DNA of 64,000 nucleotides from Vreelandella halophila (GTDB lineage: Bacteria > Pseudomonadota > Gammaproteobacteria > Pseudomonadales > Oleiphilaceae), in the NCBI RefSeq assembly GCF_009856365.1, contig NZ_WMEX01000008.1, positions 62,001 to 126,000 on the forward strand. Reading direction: 5' to 3'. This document shows positions 34,406 to 43,802 of this stretch, one piece after another. Position numbers and translations under genes: made by a program. The notes under the pieces were generated by a model that saw nothing but the letters and a program-made list of their open reading frames with translations, ran no database searches and was not told where the DNA came from. Each line of letters begins with the position of its first letter. Within the stretch, counting starts at the first letter, position 1.

Positions 34406-35872
34406 TCAGAACGGATAGTCACGGGGTGTGTGCTGGACGCTGATCCAGTGGTCGGTGGTGAACTCATCAATGGCCCAGTCACCGTTGAAGCGACCCAGCC
34501 CGGAGTTCTTCTCGCCACCAAAAGGCACATGGGGCTCGTCGTTGACCGGCATGTCATTGACGTGAGTCATACCCGCCTGGATGCCCTGAGCGAACCGTAC
34601 GCCGCGCTCAAGGTCACCACTGAATACCGCGCTGGAAAGGCCGTACTCAGTATCATTGGCAAGCTCCAGCGCATGGGCCTCATCACGTGCTTTCTGGATC
34701 CCGACCAGGGGACCGAAGATCTCCTCCCGACTGATGTCCATGTCCGGTGTCACGTCACCGAAAACATGCGGTGGCACCAGCTGGCCATGGATCTCGCCAT
34801 CGAGAAGCACGGTCGCACCCTCCTTCCGGGCGGTGGCGATCTTCTCTTCAAGACCCTCGCGCTGCTTCGGATTGATCACCGGACCCACCGCGGTAGCAAT
34901 GTCACCGGGATCACCCACCTGCAGCGTTTTCACTTTGGCGACAAACCGCTCGACAAAGTCGTCATAGACGCTCTGGTCGACAATGATGCGGTTGATGGCC
35001 ATGCAGATCTGGCCCTGGTGAAGGAACTTGCCGGTGACCGCAGCACTGACGGCCTGGTCCACATCCGCATCGTCCAGGACGACGAAGGGGCTGTTGCCGC
35101 CCAGTTCCAGCGCCACATTCTTGATGAACTGACCGCCGCTGGCGGCGCGGCCGATGCCCCGGCCCACTTCCGTGGAGCCAGTGAATGAAATCAATCGGGG
35201 GACCCGATGCTCAACAAAGGCATCGCCGATTTCGCTGCCGGCACCGACCACCACATTGAACACACCAGCGGGAACGCCGGCTTCCTCAAGGATCTTGCCG
35301 ATCAACAGCCCACCGGTGACCGGTGTATCACCCGCCGGCTTCACGACCACCGCGTTACCAAGGGCAAGCGCTGGCGCGATTGAACGCTGGGAAAGGTGGA
35401 GCGGAAAGTTCCAGGGGCTTATGACGCCCACCACGCCCAGTGGCCCGCGATACACCCGGTTCTCCTTACCGGGAATATCCGATGGCTGGGTGGTCCCGTG
35501 GACACGGAACGGCATACCGGCTGCCTCCTGGGTGATGCCACGGGCGGAACTCCACTCGATGGTGGCCTTGAGGCGTGTGCTGCCGGACTCGCGGATCAGC
35601 CAGTCAATGATCTCCTCCTGGCGTTCATCAAAGATCTCCACCGCCCGCTTGAGCACGGCGCTGCGTTCGGAGGGGCCGCGCGCAGCCCACTCCACCTGTG
35701 CCTTCTCGGCAGCACTGAAGGCTCTATCCAGATCGGCGCGATCAGCCAGCCCGATCGACAGCAGTGTGTCGCCACTGTAAGGGTTGTTTACCTCGACGCT
35801 GCGCTGACTGCTGCCCTCAGACCACTCGCCGGCGATGAACTGGCGTTCGAAACCCGTATAGGTATTACTCAT
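34406..35872 (-). CDS. Aromatic aldehyde dehydrogenase (4-hydroxybenzaldehyde/vanillin type)
   Basis: 488 residues from the second of two adjacent ATGs (35872), which sits 6 nt after AGGAGG. An NAD(P)-dependent ALDH: the catalytic cysteine is in GQICMAINR, the general-base glutamate in ALELGGNSP, and [19 protein letters not shown] and EEIFGPL are conserved. XylC/Vdh-type benzaldehyde dehydrogenases read the same way. In this cluster it should oxidise 4-hydroxybenzaldehyde to 4-hydroxybenzoate, equivalent to PchA. It follows pchF closely on the same strand. Confidence 0.92.
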   Translation of the reverse strand: MSNTYTGFERQFIAGEWSEGSSQRSVEVNNPYSGDTLLSIGLADRADLDRAFSAAEKAQVEWAARGPSERSAVLKRAVEIFDERQEEIIDWLIRESGSTRLKATIEWSSARGITQEAAGMPFRVHGTTQPSDIPGKENRVYRGPLGVVGVISPWNFPLHLSQRSIAPALALGNAVVVKPAGDTPVTGGLLIGKILEEAGVPAGVFNVVVGAGSEIGDAFVEHRVPRLISFTGSTEVGRGIGRAASGGQFIKNVALELGGNSPFVVLDDADVDQAVSAAVTGKFLHQGQICMAINRIIVDQSVYDDFVERFVAKVKTLQVGDPGDIATAVGPVINPKQREGLEEKIATARKEGATVLLDGEIHGQLVPPHVFGDVTPDMDISREEIFGPLVGIQKARDEAHALELANDTEYGLSSAVFSGDLERGVRFAQGIQAGMTHVNDMPVNDEPHVPFGGEKNSGLGRFNGDWAIDEFTTDHWISVQHTPRDYPF

Positions 35873-35893
35873 CATTACCCTCCTCAGCTGGGG

Positions 35894-37441
35894 TTACTGC
35901 CGGATCCCCGACTTACCAGGCGACAGAATCCCCTTCGGATCCAGTGCGTTCTTCAGCGTTTTGTGTACTTCCCGCAGTGGCTCACCGAAGGTGCCAGCTA
36001 CTTTCTCCATGAACTCGGTGTTGGTCCGATAGAGGCCGTAGCCGCGCTTGGAGAACTCATCGATGAGCTCAGAGAAGCAGTCATGCGCCCGCTGGGTCTC
36101 CTCCGGGTCCTGGCGGTTGTAGAGCAGGTCGATGACGTGGTGCATCTCCCGCCAGCCAACGATGTACTCAGCCACATAGTCAAACCCGTACTTGTCCAGA
36201 ATCGACAGAGCCAACTGGGTCTGGTCGGCCGTTTCGCTGCCCTTGGCCTGGGACACCGGCGCGAACCACATGGAACCACCGCCACCACGCCAGTTGTAGA
36301 GGCCGAACTCTTCCAGGTTCATCTCGCCCTTCATCAACTCTGAGCGGTAACGGAAGCCACCGCCGCGCTGCTCGGCCTCCTCGCCGTACATGATCTTGGC
36401 CTTGCCGCTCTTGCCAAAGGCCTGCTCGACAATCTTCCAGTTGACCTCGATCTGCTCCGGTGTGCCGTAGAGCGCGGCATAGACGTTCCACTCACCGATG
36501 CCCTCATCCTGCTTGATCGCTTCAAGCGCCTCGCGGGAGATGGAGCCATCACCGGTGTAGTAGTTCTTGCGCTCAACGTGGGTACCCGCATCCCACAGGG
36601 TATGTACAATCACCACAGCGTTCGGAATGATCTGGGAGATACGCAGCGGGCGCAGGGTTTCAACGATTTCGTCCAGGTCTTCGAGATCCGGGTACTGGAT
36701 CACGAACGGCCGGTACGCCGGCGGCTCAGGCATGAGCCAGAGACCCATCTTGGTGACGATGCCGTAGTTGGACTGGGTGAACAGCCCATCGATGTAGGGG
36801 CCATAACCCCACTTGAACACCTGCCAGGAGCTGGAGTTCTCGATTCCGCCCATACCGGTGCGGACCTTCTCGCCATTGGCAAGCACCACCTCCATGCCGC
36901 ACTGGAACATGAAGTGATCACCATAGGGGGTATAGCCCACCCCCCGGTCCAGGGTGTTGCCCACGGGGCCGGCGATCGCTGACGGCGCCGGCGGATCCAG
37001 CATCAGGCGGTAGCCCTTCTCCTGGATGTAGTCGTAAAGCTGCTGGTAGGTGACGCCCGGCTCGATCAGGGCGGTGCAGACTTCCGGATCCACATCAATG
37101 ATCCGGTTCATCCGCTTCATATCAAGAATGACCTGGCCGGTCTCGCCTGGTGCGGCAGAACCATAGCCGAGGTTCTTGCCCGTGCCAATCGTCCAGATGG
37201 GAATGGTGTACTCGTTGCAGAGGCGGGCGATTTCCTGCACTTCCTCGGTGGTGCCCGGCATCACGGCCGCTGACGGGATGTAGTCCTCGTCCGCGCCTGC
37301 CATCATGATCTTGGTGTAGGGGGCCAGTGCATCGCTTTCGGTCAGGACATTGTCGGCGCCCAGGGCCTCGCGCAGGCCTGCCAGGGCCCTGTCAAAGTCC
37401 GCCTCGGATACGCCTTTGGGAAGAATTCGCTGCGTACTCAT
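35894..37441 (-). CDS. pchF: p-Cresol methylhydroxylase flavoprotein subunit (PchF-like)
   Basis: 515 residues, a PCMH/vanillyl-alcohol-oxidase family flavoprotein. The FAD-binding PCMH fold is marked by PSAAVMPGTTEEVQEIARLC, GTGKNLGYGSAAPG, LIEPGVTYQQLYDYI and GNTLDRGVGYTPYGDH; the substrate-cap domain contains GLYNWRGGGGSMWFAPV. It oxidises the methyl group of p-cresol to 4-hydroxybenzyl alcohol and then the aldehyde, passing electrons to a cytochrome c subunit; that subunit is encoded upstream (38014-38391). Eugenol hydroxylase is a near relative and a possible alternative substrate class. I could not assign the flavin-linking tyrosine. Confidence 0.9.
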   Translation of the reverse strand: MSTQRILPKGVSEADFDRALAGLREALGADNVLTESDALAPYTKIMMAGADEDYIPSAAVMPGTTEEVQEIARLCNEYTIPIWTIGTGKNLGYGSAAPGETGQVILDMKRMNRIIDVDPEVCTALIEPGVTYQQLYDYIQEKGYRLMLDPPAPSAIAGPVGNTLDRGVGYTPYGDHFMFQCGMEVVLANGEKVRTGMGGIENSSSWQVFKWGYGPYIDGLFTQSNYGIVTKMGLWLMPEPPAYRPFVIQYPDLEDLDEIVETLRPLRISQIIPNAVVIVHTLWDAGTHVERKNYYTGDGSISREALEAIKQDEGIGEWNVYAALYGTPEQIEVNWKIVEQAFGKSGKAKIMYGEEAEQRGGGFRYRSELMKGEMNLEEFGLYNWRGGGGSMWFAPVSQAKGSETADQTQLALSILDKYGFDYVAEYIVGWREMHHVIDLLYNRQDPEETQRAHDCFSELIDEFSKRGYGLYRTNTEFMEKVAGTFGEPLREVHKTLKNALDPKGILSPGKSGIRQ

Positions 37442-37469
37442 GGTTCATCTCTCTTTATTGTGATTGGGC

Positions 37470-38009
37470 TCAGACCCGGACCAGAAAACTCAGTTCGCGG
37501 GTACCCGCTGTGCCGGCTTCGCGGAGGTTATGGTCCCGGCGTCCGGATGGCGGGTTCTGCGCCAGGCGGGCGTATTCGCGGCCCAGCGCCGCCTGCCAGC
37601 TGCTGTCCGCCTGTGCGAGGCTGTCGACAACGGCCCCGCGCTGGCTCACCAACTGGTGACCGTCCGCGCCGTGACGACCAAGCGCCAGAATCCGACCGCG
37701 ACCCACCAGCTGGCTGGTCAGCAGAGCCATTCCCGCCTCGTCGGTAAAGCCGGCAGCCAGAGTTCCCCTGGGCAGATCCGCCAGCACCAGCGGGTCAAAG
37801 CGCCCCGCTTCCACGGGCCGCCAGCCGGCGCCACGGAGCCCGCGGGCCAGCTCCGAGCTGGAGCGGTCACTGCCAAAAACCCGGATCTCACCGTTGATTG
37901 CCAGGCCCTCCGCCATGGCCTGCCCAACCCAGCCAGTGCTCAGTGACACCGGCACGGCGGCTCCCAGTGCAGCACCATTGCGGAGAAGCTGTCTGCGCGT
38001 CATGGTCAT
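37470..38009 (-). CDS. PchX-like Tat-exported protein of unknown function
   Basis: 179 residues from the ATG at 38009 (GGGGAG upstream). The N terminus has a twin-arginine signal (MTMTRRQLLRNGAALGAAVPVSL), so it should be exported folded to the periplasm. The mature part has short repeats of small residues and no domain that I recognise. It stands between the cytochrome and flavoprotein genes, the position of pchX in the Pseudomonas pchACXF operon, whose function is not established. The orthology is inferred from position, size class and export signal only. Confidence 0.65.
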   Translation of the reverse strand: MTMTRRQLLRNGAALGAAVPVSLSTGWVGQAMAEGLAINGEIRVFGSDRSSSELARGLRGAGWRPVEAGRFDPLVLADLPRGTLAAGFTDEAGMALLTSQLVGRGRILALGRHGADGHQLVSQRGAVVDSLAQADSSWQAALGREYARLAQNPPSGRRDHNLREAGTAGTRELSFLVRV

Positions 38010-38013
38010 GGCT

Positions 38014-38391
38014 CTACTCCCCATCCTGTTGCGCGAACTCACCACGCGCCAGTGCATCGGCAAGCGCCTTCAGCTCCGGATCGCTGATTTCGGACTTGCG
38101 GAAGGCGGGCATGGCGGCATTGCCATGGCGCACCATGGTCCGGATAAAGGAGGCGCGCCCTTCCCTTGATGACTTGGGTACCTTCTGGGTGATGACCGGA
38201 CCGACTCCCATGGCAGGGTCATGGCAGTGAGCACAGACCTGGTCGTAAACCTCGGCCGGCTCGCGCGGCTCGGAAGCCATGGCAGCGGTTACTGAGAACA
38301 CCGCGGTGAGCGCGGCGCCGCTGATCAGGGCAAGGCGTAGCGGCCTCATCCTGGAAATGGATCGCAGTGGTGCGGTTGTTGTGTTCTTCAT
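38014..38391 (-). CDS. pchC: p-Cresol methylhydroxylase cytochrome c subunit (PchC-like)
   Basis: 125 residues from the ATG at 38391; in-frame ATGs at 38409 and 38349 are alternatives. A signal peptide (RLALISGAALTAVFSVTAAMA) exports it. The mature part has one c-type haem site CAHCH and an axial methionine in NAAMPAFRKSEIS. It would accept electrons from the PchF flavin in the periplasm. The stop is 4 bp from the pchX-like start, so pchC-pchX-pchF form one transcript. A candidate sigma-54 promoter lies upstream at 38502-38516. Confidence 0.87.
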   Translation of the reverse strand: MKNTTTAPLRSISRMRPLRLALISGAALTAVFSVTAAMASEPREPAEVYDQVCAHCHDPAMGVGPVITQKVPKSSREGRASFIRTMVRHGNAAMPAFRKSEISDPELKALADALARGEFAQQDGE

Positions 38392-38501
38392 AGTGTTGTC
38401 ACCCGTCATTTCGCCAGGGGCATGTGATCGGCTTGTCCACGCAGTGCGGCACCGGCCTGAACGCTCCGGAAGGCAGGCACTGCGCATCCCCTGAGGGGAA
38501 T

Positions 38502-38516
38502 ACAACCTCCATGCCA
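38502..38516 (-). promoter_or_regulatory. Candidate sigma-54 promoter of the pch operon
   Basis: On the minus strand TGGCAT-GGAGG-TTGT, against the consensus TGGCAC-N5-TTGC. The invariant GG of the -24 element and the spacing are right; the -12 element ends in GT instead of GC. It lies 111 bp upstream of the pchC start and about 85-135 bp downstream of TGATCA-type activator sites, the expected geometry for a XylR/DmpR-type activator. Confidence 0.45.
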
Positions 38517-38581
38517 CAAAACTGAAACAGTCCGTTGTGCGGTAACTTGGCTATGACCTCACCCTATTATGGTACGCTTTA

Positions 38582-38595
38582 CGAACATATGTTCG
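38582..38595. promoter_or_regulatory. IclR-type box, perfect palindrome, at the pch / activator divergent promoter
   Basis: CGAACATATGTTCG is a perfect 14 bp palindrome. Variants of it occur at the pcaI, pcaB, pobA and pcaR promoters. It is probably the operator of the PcaR-like IclR regulator encoded at 51725-52519. Confidence 0.6.
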
Positions 38596-38601
38596 TTTTC
38601 A

Positions 38602-38652
38602 TGATCAATGATATGATCAACACTTAACGAAATGATCAAATCCCTGTGATCA
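38602..38652. promoter_or_regulatory. Cluster of four TGATCA half-sites, XylR/DmpR-type upstream activating sequence
   Basis: TGATCA occurs at 38602, 38614, 38633 and 38647. The first pair, read on the minus strand, gives TTGATCA-N6-TGATCA, close to the TTGATCAATTGATCAA type of site known for XylR/DmpR/MopR activators. It lies just upstream of the gene for such an activator (38700) and on the far side of the candidate sigma-54 promoter of pchC. Confidence 0.6.
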
Positions 38653-38699
38653 GCAGCGCCGTGGTAGGCTTTCACACTTCACCAACGCACCGGAGTTCT

Positions 38700-40412
38700 A
38701 TGCGTCTCTCATCCTCCGACTATCCCAGTGCCCGGGACCTGATGGATGCCCTGCGCTTTCTTCCCGAGCAGGGCCAGGTCTGGCTGGGCGAGCAGCGCAT
38801 GCTGGTCATGCCGGTTGCGGCATCCAGTTTCTTCCGTAATGAACTGATCAAGACACTGGGCGTGGAGCGCGCGAAGGGGCTGTTCATGCGCCTCGGCTAT
38901 TACTCCGGGAGCATGGACGCGGAACTGAGTGAGTCCCTCAGGGGGCAGACACTGAGTCTGGAGGAACAGTTCTTCGCGGGGCCGCAGCTGCATGCGCTCA
39001 AGGGGCACGTCAAGGCGGTACCGGTCAACCTCGAGCTGGATCTGGCCAACGACCGTTTCTACAGCGAGTTCATCTGGGAAGGCTCCTTCGAGGCGGATGC
39101 CGCGCGCCAGCGGGGCATCCAGGACGAGCCGGCCTGCTGGACACTGCTGGGCTATGCCTCGGGCTACGCCACCCAGCTTCTGGGGCGTGAAGTCCAGTAC
39201 CGGGAGGTTGCCTGCCGGGCCTGTGGTCACGATGAATGCCACATCGTGGGCCGCCTCGCCGGGGAGTGGTCCGACTACCAGGCATTCGCGGATATGCTGC
39301 GCGAAGCCCCTCTGATCGACGAGCTCTATGAACTCCAGGACCGGATCGCGACCCTGGAAAGCAACCTGGCGCGCAGCCATGACCAGGAGAGCTGGGGCCC
39401 GATCGGCACCGCTCCAGCCTTCCGTGAGATGCTGTCCATGCTCGACAGTGCGGCACCCTCCGAGGTGCCGGTGCTGCTGCTTGGCGAGACCGGCACCGGC
39501 AAGGAGATCCTGGCCCGGCGCCTGCACGACCACAGCCCGCGGGCAGATGGCCCCTTTGTGGCCATGAACTGTGCCGCCATACCGCCGGAGCTGATCGAGT
39601 CCGAGCTTTTCGGTGTCGAGAAGGGCGCCTTCACGGGCGCGAACCAGTCACGCATGGGGCGGTTTGAGCGGGCCAACGGTGGCACCCTGTTCCTGGATGA
39701 GCTCGCGGAACTCCCACCGCGTGCCCAGGCCGCTCTGCTGCGCACGCTGCAGGAACACCAGATTGAACGGGTGGGCGGCGAGAGCGTGCGCAACGTGAAT
39801 GTGCGCATTGTTGCGGCCACGCATACCGACCTGCCCGATCGTGTCGCCCAGGGCCAGTTCCGGGAGGACCTGTTCTACCGGCTCAATGCCTTCACCGTCA
39901 CAGTGCCCCCACTGCGCGAGCGGGTGGACGACATCCTGCCATTGGCACAGCACTTCCTCCAGCAGGCCGAACAGCATTACCAGCGCCGCACCCAGGGATT
40001 CTCGGACCAGGCCCGCTCAACCATGCAGCAGTACCACTGGCCCGGTAATGTCCGCGAGTTGAAAAACACCATCGAGCGGGGGGTCATACTCACCGCCGAC
40101 TCCAAGCACATCACCGAGAAGACCCTGTTCGGAGCCTACCGTGTTCCCACGGTCGAACGGGACCACGCACAGGGACTGGATAACGCCGGCATGCTGACCG
40201 GCGGTGACAGCACTGCAACACCCGAGCCAACCGCGGAAGAGCGTATCCAGCCCCTGCTCGACGCCGGCATGACGCTGGAAGAGGTGGAACAGAAACTCAT
40301 TGAGACCGCGCACGCCGAAGCCAACGGCAACGTTACTGCAGCGGCCCGGCGCCTGGGGATGACCCGGGCAGCCTATGCCTACCGGCTTAAGAAATACGGG
40401 ATTCGTTCATGA
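38700..40412 (+). CDS. XylR/DmpR/MopR-type sigma-54-dependent activator of aromatic catabolism
   Basis: 570 residues from the ATG at 38700 with GGAG 4 nt upstream. The N-terminal XylR_N/V4R sensor (~15-195) ends in a zinc-type cysteine cluster (VACRACGHDECHIVGR), as in phenol sensors MopR and DmpR. A linker leads to the AAA+ domain (~225-460) with Walker A GETGTGKE at 261 and the sigma-54 contact loop GAFTGA at 309-314. The C-terminal Fis-type HTH (GNVTAAARRLGMTRAAYAYRLKKYG) binds upstream sites. It should activate the divergent pch operon when it binds p-cresol or a related phenol. Confidence 0.92.
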   Translation: MRLSSSDYPSARDLMDALRFLPEQGQVWLGEQRMLVMPVAASSFFRNELIKTLGVERAKGLFMRLGYYSGSMDAELSESLRGQTLSLEEQFFAGPQLHALKGHVKAVPVNLELDLANDRFYSEFIWEGSFEADAARQRGIQDEPACWTLLGYASGYATQLLGREVQYREVACRACGHDECHIVGRLAGEWSDYQAFADMLREAPLIDELYELQDRIATLESNLARSHDQESWGPIGTAPAFREMLSMLDSAAPSEVPVLLLGETGTGKEILARRLHDHSPRADGPFVAMNCAAIPPELIESELFGVEKGAFTGANQSRMGRFERANGGTLFLDELAELPPRAQAALLRTLQEHQIERVGGESVRNVNVRIVAATHTDLPDRVAQGQFREDLFYRLNAFTVTVPPLRERVDDILPLAQHFLQQAEQHYQRRTQGFSDQARSTMQQYHWPGNVRELKNTIERGVILTADSKHITEKTLFGAYRVPTVERDHAQGLDNAGMLTGGDSTATPEPTAEERIQPLLDAGMTLEEVEQKLIETAHAEANGNVTAAARRLGMTRAAYAYRLKKYGIRS

Positions 40413-42374
40413 GGCAGGCAACGCCTCCGCCGGGTCCGCCTCACTGACGAAGAAGGCCTGATGGCGCTGGAGCTCCCGTGCCGCGTGGCGCGTCAGCCGG
40501 GCCAGCTCCAGGTGCTGGCGCCGCTCCAGCGTATCCGCCAGGCGCTCAAGCGCCCTTGCCGCCTGCCGCGGATGGGTCTGCAGATCCCCTACCCGGCGCA
40601 ACACCGCCTCCACACGCCTGGCAGTCCCAGGGTCCACATCCGCACTCAGCCGGTACTGCTGCAGTGCCTGAAGAGCCTGCCCCAGGATCAGGGCGGCGAG
40701 ACTGCCATCCAGGAACTGGTGGGTGGGTAAGCCACGCAGGTGGGCCCAGTACAGCAGGCGCATGACCCGGTGGTAGAAGCGGGCCTGCCAGAAGCGCAAT
40801 CCCTCCCGGCTGTCCTTACCCGCGAGCGCCACCAGTTCGCGGGTCATCATCCGGTGCAGCTGCTGCTGTCGACGGCGTGCGTCTGTCGGGTAGATCGTGC
40901 GGAATGCCAGAAGCGCGAGCAATGGCCCGGCCACAACCGCCAGTGCCTTGGTCAGGGACTCCGCGAAGGTCGCGGTCAGCGGCAGATCCGGCTGGGACAG
41001 CAGCAGGAAGATCATCACCACATCCATGGATCCACTCTGGGTCCTGCGATGGGAGAATGGGATCACCGTTAACAGGATGAACGGCAGCATCGACAGAACC
41101 AGGACCCACTCGTACCCCGCCAGCGGCCAGACCAGTGCCTGCAGCACTACCGCGCAAGTGCCACCCACCGACTGCCAGGCGAAGATGCGCCGCATGATCC
41201 AGGCAGGGTTCTCGAAGGTGGAAAACAGGGTCACCTTGACCGAGGTCCCCAGCATCACATAGGCGCCCGCGGACCACCCCGAGGCAATCCAGCACAGCCC
41301 CACAATCAGAAGCACACCGGTGGTGCGCAGCATCACCTGGCGCACATGGATCCAGTCGCGGTGGCGGATGATGTGGCGCCGGTCATTCTCCAGGCGGATC
41401 CGGCCAGTATCCCGGAAATACTGGCGCTCCCTGAGCGCATGGGCGAGCCGGCCCAGTGCGTCGGCCAGAGCCGGCGTGGTGTCCGTAGCAAGGTCACTGG
41501 CGCGCTGGACCGCCGCCGCCACTTCAGCCGGTGGCGCCCCGCGGTCCATGGCGACCGCCGCCTCACGCACGGCATCCCGGGTCTGCGGACCCGGCAGGCG
41601 CGACAGACGACCGCGTCTGAGCCACAGAAGAATCGCGATCAGCGCCGAGAGAATGGCCCGCTGGGAGCGCGCCGAATGCGAGGCTTTCCGGAGGCCGATT
41701 GCCACGGTTTCCAGCTTCACCTCAAGGGAGGCGATCCCGACCGCCAGTTTGTTCGGATCCCGGGGTTCGTCGTCATAGATGCCGTCCAGGCGGGCAACGA
41801 GCTGATGCAGGACCCCGGAGGTCAGGCGCCGGCCGCGCATGATCAGTTCACTGCTGGAGGCCTTGGGCGTGAACACCAGCCCCACCAGCATGGCCATTAC
41901 AACGCCGAGCAGAACGGTCAGGAGCCGGTCGATGCCCAGCTCTGTGACACTCATGGAGGCGGACATCCCCAGCAGCGCAACCATTGCGGCCGAATAGCCG
42001 GAAAGCAGGGTTGCGTAGGAGAGCAGGCTGTAGAGGGCATTGCCGACGGCGGCGCAGAGGCCCACCCACAGGGAAAGACCCACCACCAGCCAGATCAGGT
42101 GATCGCCGGCGGCCATCAGCAGCATCAGCCCCACGCCCGTGCCAATCACCGTTCCGAGCATCCGGTAGAGGCTCTTGGCTATCAGCTGCTGGCGCAGGGG
42201 CTGGGAGGCGGCCCATACCGTCATGGCGGACCACTGGGGATGCTCCAGCCCCAGGATCCACGCCAGGGCCAGAGCAAGGCAGGCGGTGAGTGCAGTCTGC
42301 AGACCGAACCGCAGACGCTCAACGTCAAATCCCTTGCCGGCAAACCAGTCCGGCAGGCTCCGTGGGCTGGTCAT
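40407..42374 (-). CDS. FUSC-family membrane transporter (aromatic acid efflux type)
   Basis: 655 residues from the ATG at 42374, 16 bp after pcaG; no strong ribosome site is visible, so translation may depend on coupling. It has two membrane halves, ~35-180 and ~365-500, separated by a soluble helical domain, and a long C-terminal cytosolic helical region: the FUSC/YccS/AaeB layout. AaeB-type proteins export hydroxylated aromatic acids, which fits its place as the last gene of the pca operon. The last 6 bp overlap the convergent sigma-54 activator gene. The substrate is inference. Confidence 0.82.
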   Translation of the reverse strand: MTSPRSLPDWFAGKGFDVERLRFGLQTALTACLALALAWILGLEHPQWSAMTVWAASQPLRQQLIAKSLYRMLGTVIGTGVGLMLLMAAGDHLIWLVVGLSLWVGLCAAVGNALYSLLSYATLLSGYSAAMVALLGMSASMSVTELGIDRLLTVLLGVVMAMLVGLVFTPKASSSELIMRGRRLTSGVLHQLVARLDGIYDDEPRDPNKLAVGIASLEVKLETVAIGLRKASHSARSQRAILSALIAILLWLRRGRLSRLPGPQTRDAVREAAVAMDRGAPPAEVAAAVQRASDLATDTTPALADALGRLAHALRERQYFRDTGRIRLENDRRHIIRHRDWIHVRQVMLRTTGVLLIVGLCWIASGWSAGAYVMLGTSVKVTLFSTFENPAWIMRRIFAWQSVGGTCAVVLQALVWPLAGYEWVLVLSMLPFILLTVIPFSHRRTQSGSMDVVMIFLLLSQPDLPLTATFAESLTKALAVVAGPLLALLAFRTIYPTDARRRQQQLHRMMTRELVALAGKDSREGLRFWQARFYHRVMRLLYWAHLRGLPTHQFLDGSLAALILGQALQALQQYRLSADVDPGTARRVEAVLRRVGDLQTHPRQAARALERLADTLERRQHLELARLTRHAARELQRHQAFFVSEADPAEALPAS

Positions 42375-42390
42375 GCTGTATCGGCCACCA

Positions 42391-43026
42391 TCAGAAGTCG
42401 AAGAAAACGGTTTCTCCATCACCCTGCAAACGGATATCAAAACGGTAGCGTACCCGATCGCCATCACCCGCTTCCCGCGAGGCGATCAGCGTCTGGCGCC
42501 GTGTCGGGGATTCAATCCGGCTCAGGACCGGACAGTGCGCGTTGGCGTCCGTCTCGTCATCGAAGTAGAGGCGCGTCTGCAGGTGCACGTTAACGCCACG
42601 CGCGAAGATGGACAGGTTGATGTGCGGTGCCATGGGCTGACCACTGGCATGGGCAACCGGCCCGGGCTTGATGGTCTGGAGGGACCATTCACTGCTGCCC
42701 TCAAAGGTGGTCGCCGTGCGCCCAAAGCTGTTGAAGGCGTTGCGCAGATCGAAGAACGGCTGATAGACCCCTTTCGCATCCGCCTGCCAGGCCTCGATCA
42801 GCGCATCGCGCACCAGATCGCCATTGCCGTCGATGACGGTGCCCACGACTTCAATCGGCTCGCCTTCAGCCTCCGGCCCGGCCATGCGGTTCCAGATCTC
42901 CTCGTCGCGGGCGGGGAGCCCGGCCACGGATGGGGCAAGGCCGATGTGGACATAGGGACCCGCGGTCTGTGAGGCCGTCTCCCGCAGAATCAGCTCGCTG
43001 GTGGACTGGGTGTTGGGCTGTTGCAT
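42391..43026 (-). CDS. pcaG: Protocatechuate 3,4-dioxygenase alpha subunit
   Basis: 211 residues from the ATG at 43026 (GGGAGG site). The intradiol dioxygenase fold is recognised by SQTAGPYVHIGLAP, GTVIDGNGDLVRDALIEAWQAD, IKPGPV and PHINLSIFARGV. As usual for alpha subunits, the iron ligands are replaced, and catalysis lies in the beta subunit. It stands 13 bp downstream of pcaH. The complex cleaves protocatechuate to 3-carboxy-cis,cis-muconate. Confidence 0.95.
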   Translation of the reverse strand: MQQPNTQSTSELILRETASQTAGPYVHIGLAPSVAGLPARDEEIWNRMAGPEAEGEPIEVVGTVIDGNGDLVRDALIEAWQADAKGVYQPFFDLRNAFNSFGRTATTFEGSSEWSLQTIKPGPVAHASGQPMAPHINLSIFARGVNVHLQTRLYFDDETDANAHCPVLSRIESPTRRQTLIASREAGDGDRVRYRFDIRLQGDGETVFFDF

Positions 43027-43039
43027 GCGTTTCCCTCCC

Positions 43040-43762
43040 TCACTGATTCTCAAAATAGGTCTGAAGCCTACCCCGCACCACCAGATCAAACCGGTAGGCC
43101 AGGCAGTCCATGGGCTTGCTGTGCGCCATATCCAGGCGTCCGATCATGGTCTCAACCGCGTCCGGATCGTTGACCGTGTTGACGATCGGGCAGCGGGGGA
43201 TCAGGGGATCGCCCTCGAAGTACATCTGCGTGATCAGCCGGGTCGAAATGGACGGCCCCATTACGGAGACATGGATATGCGCCGGACGCCAGCTGTTGGG
43301 ATCGTTCGGCCAGGGATAGGGCCCAGGCTTGATGGTGCGGAAGCGGTACCAGCCCTGCTCATCCGTCAGGGTCCGGCCCACACCGCCGAAGTTCGGATCC
43401 AGCGGTGCCAGATAGTTGTCATTGCGATGCCGGTAGCGGCCGCCGGCGTTCGCCTGCCACATCTCAACCAGTGTATTGGGTACAGGCTTGCCGAACTGGT
43501 CGATCACGCGGCCGAACATGATGATGCGCTCACCCACCGGCAGCGCCTGGCCCTGGGTGAAGTTCAGGAGCAGATCATTGTCGTAGCGGCCCATGCGCAG
43601 CCCGCTGAAATCCGGGCCGCCGATCTCGGAAACACTCGGGCTCTGCATACTGACCAGCGACTGCTGGGGAGACCGCGCCACCGAGGTCTTGTACCCGGGT
43701 GCGTAGGCCGGCGGGTGCCAGTTGCGGTCGCGCTCCACAAAGCGCGTTTTCTCATCGTGCAT
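43040..43762 (-). CDS. pcaH: Protocatechuate 3,4-dioxygenase beta subunit
   Basis: 240 residues from the third of three close ATGs (43771, 43768, 43762), chosen for spacing from GAGG. Iron ligands are visible: the tyrosines of [14 protein letters not shown] and of KPGPYPW, and both histidines of [32 protein letters not shown] is the conserved core. It forms the catalytic half of the ring-cleaving enzyme with PcaG. It follows pcaDC by 40 bp in the operon. Confidence 0.95.
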   Translation of the reverse strand: MHDEKTRFVERDRNWHPPAYAPGYKTSVARSPQQSLVSMQSPSVSEIGGPDFSGLRMGRYDNDLLLNFTQGQALPVGERIIMFGRVIDQFGKPVPNTLVEMWQANAGGRYRHRNDNYLAPLDPNFGGVGRTLTDEQGWYRFRTIKPGPYPWPNDPNSWRPAHIHVSVMGPSISTRLITQMYFEGDPLIPRCPIVNTVNDPDAVETMIGRLDMAHSKPMDCLAYRFDLVVRGRLQTYFENQ

Positions 43763-43802
43763 TGTCATCATCCTCAAACGTTGTGTCTGACGGTCTCCGG
43801 GA

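Noticed and set aside
33413-35188. Long open frame of nearly 600 codons on the plus strand
   Set aside because: It lies opposite the outer-membrane protein and aldehyde dehydrogenase genes, which have clear families, ribosome sites and motifs. It is a GC-driven antisense frame.
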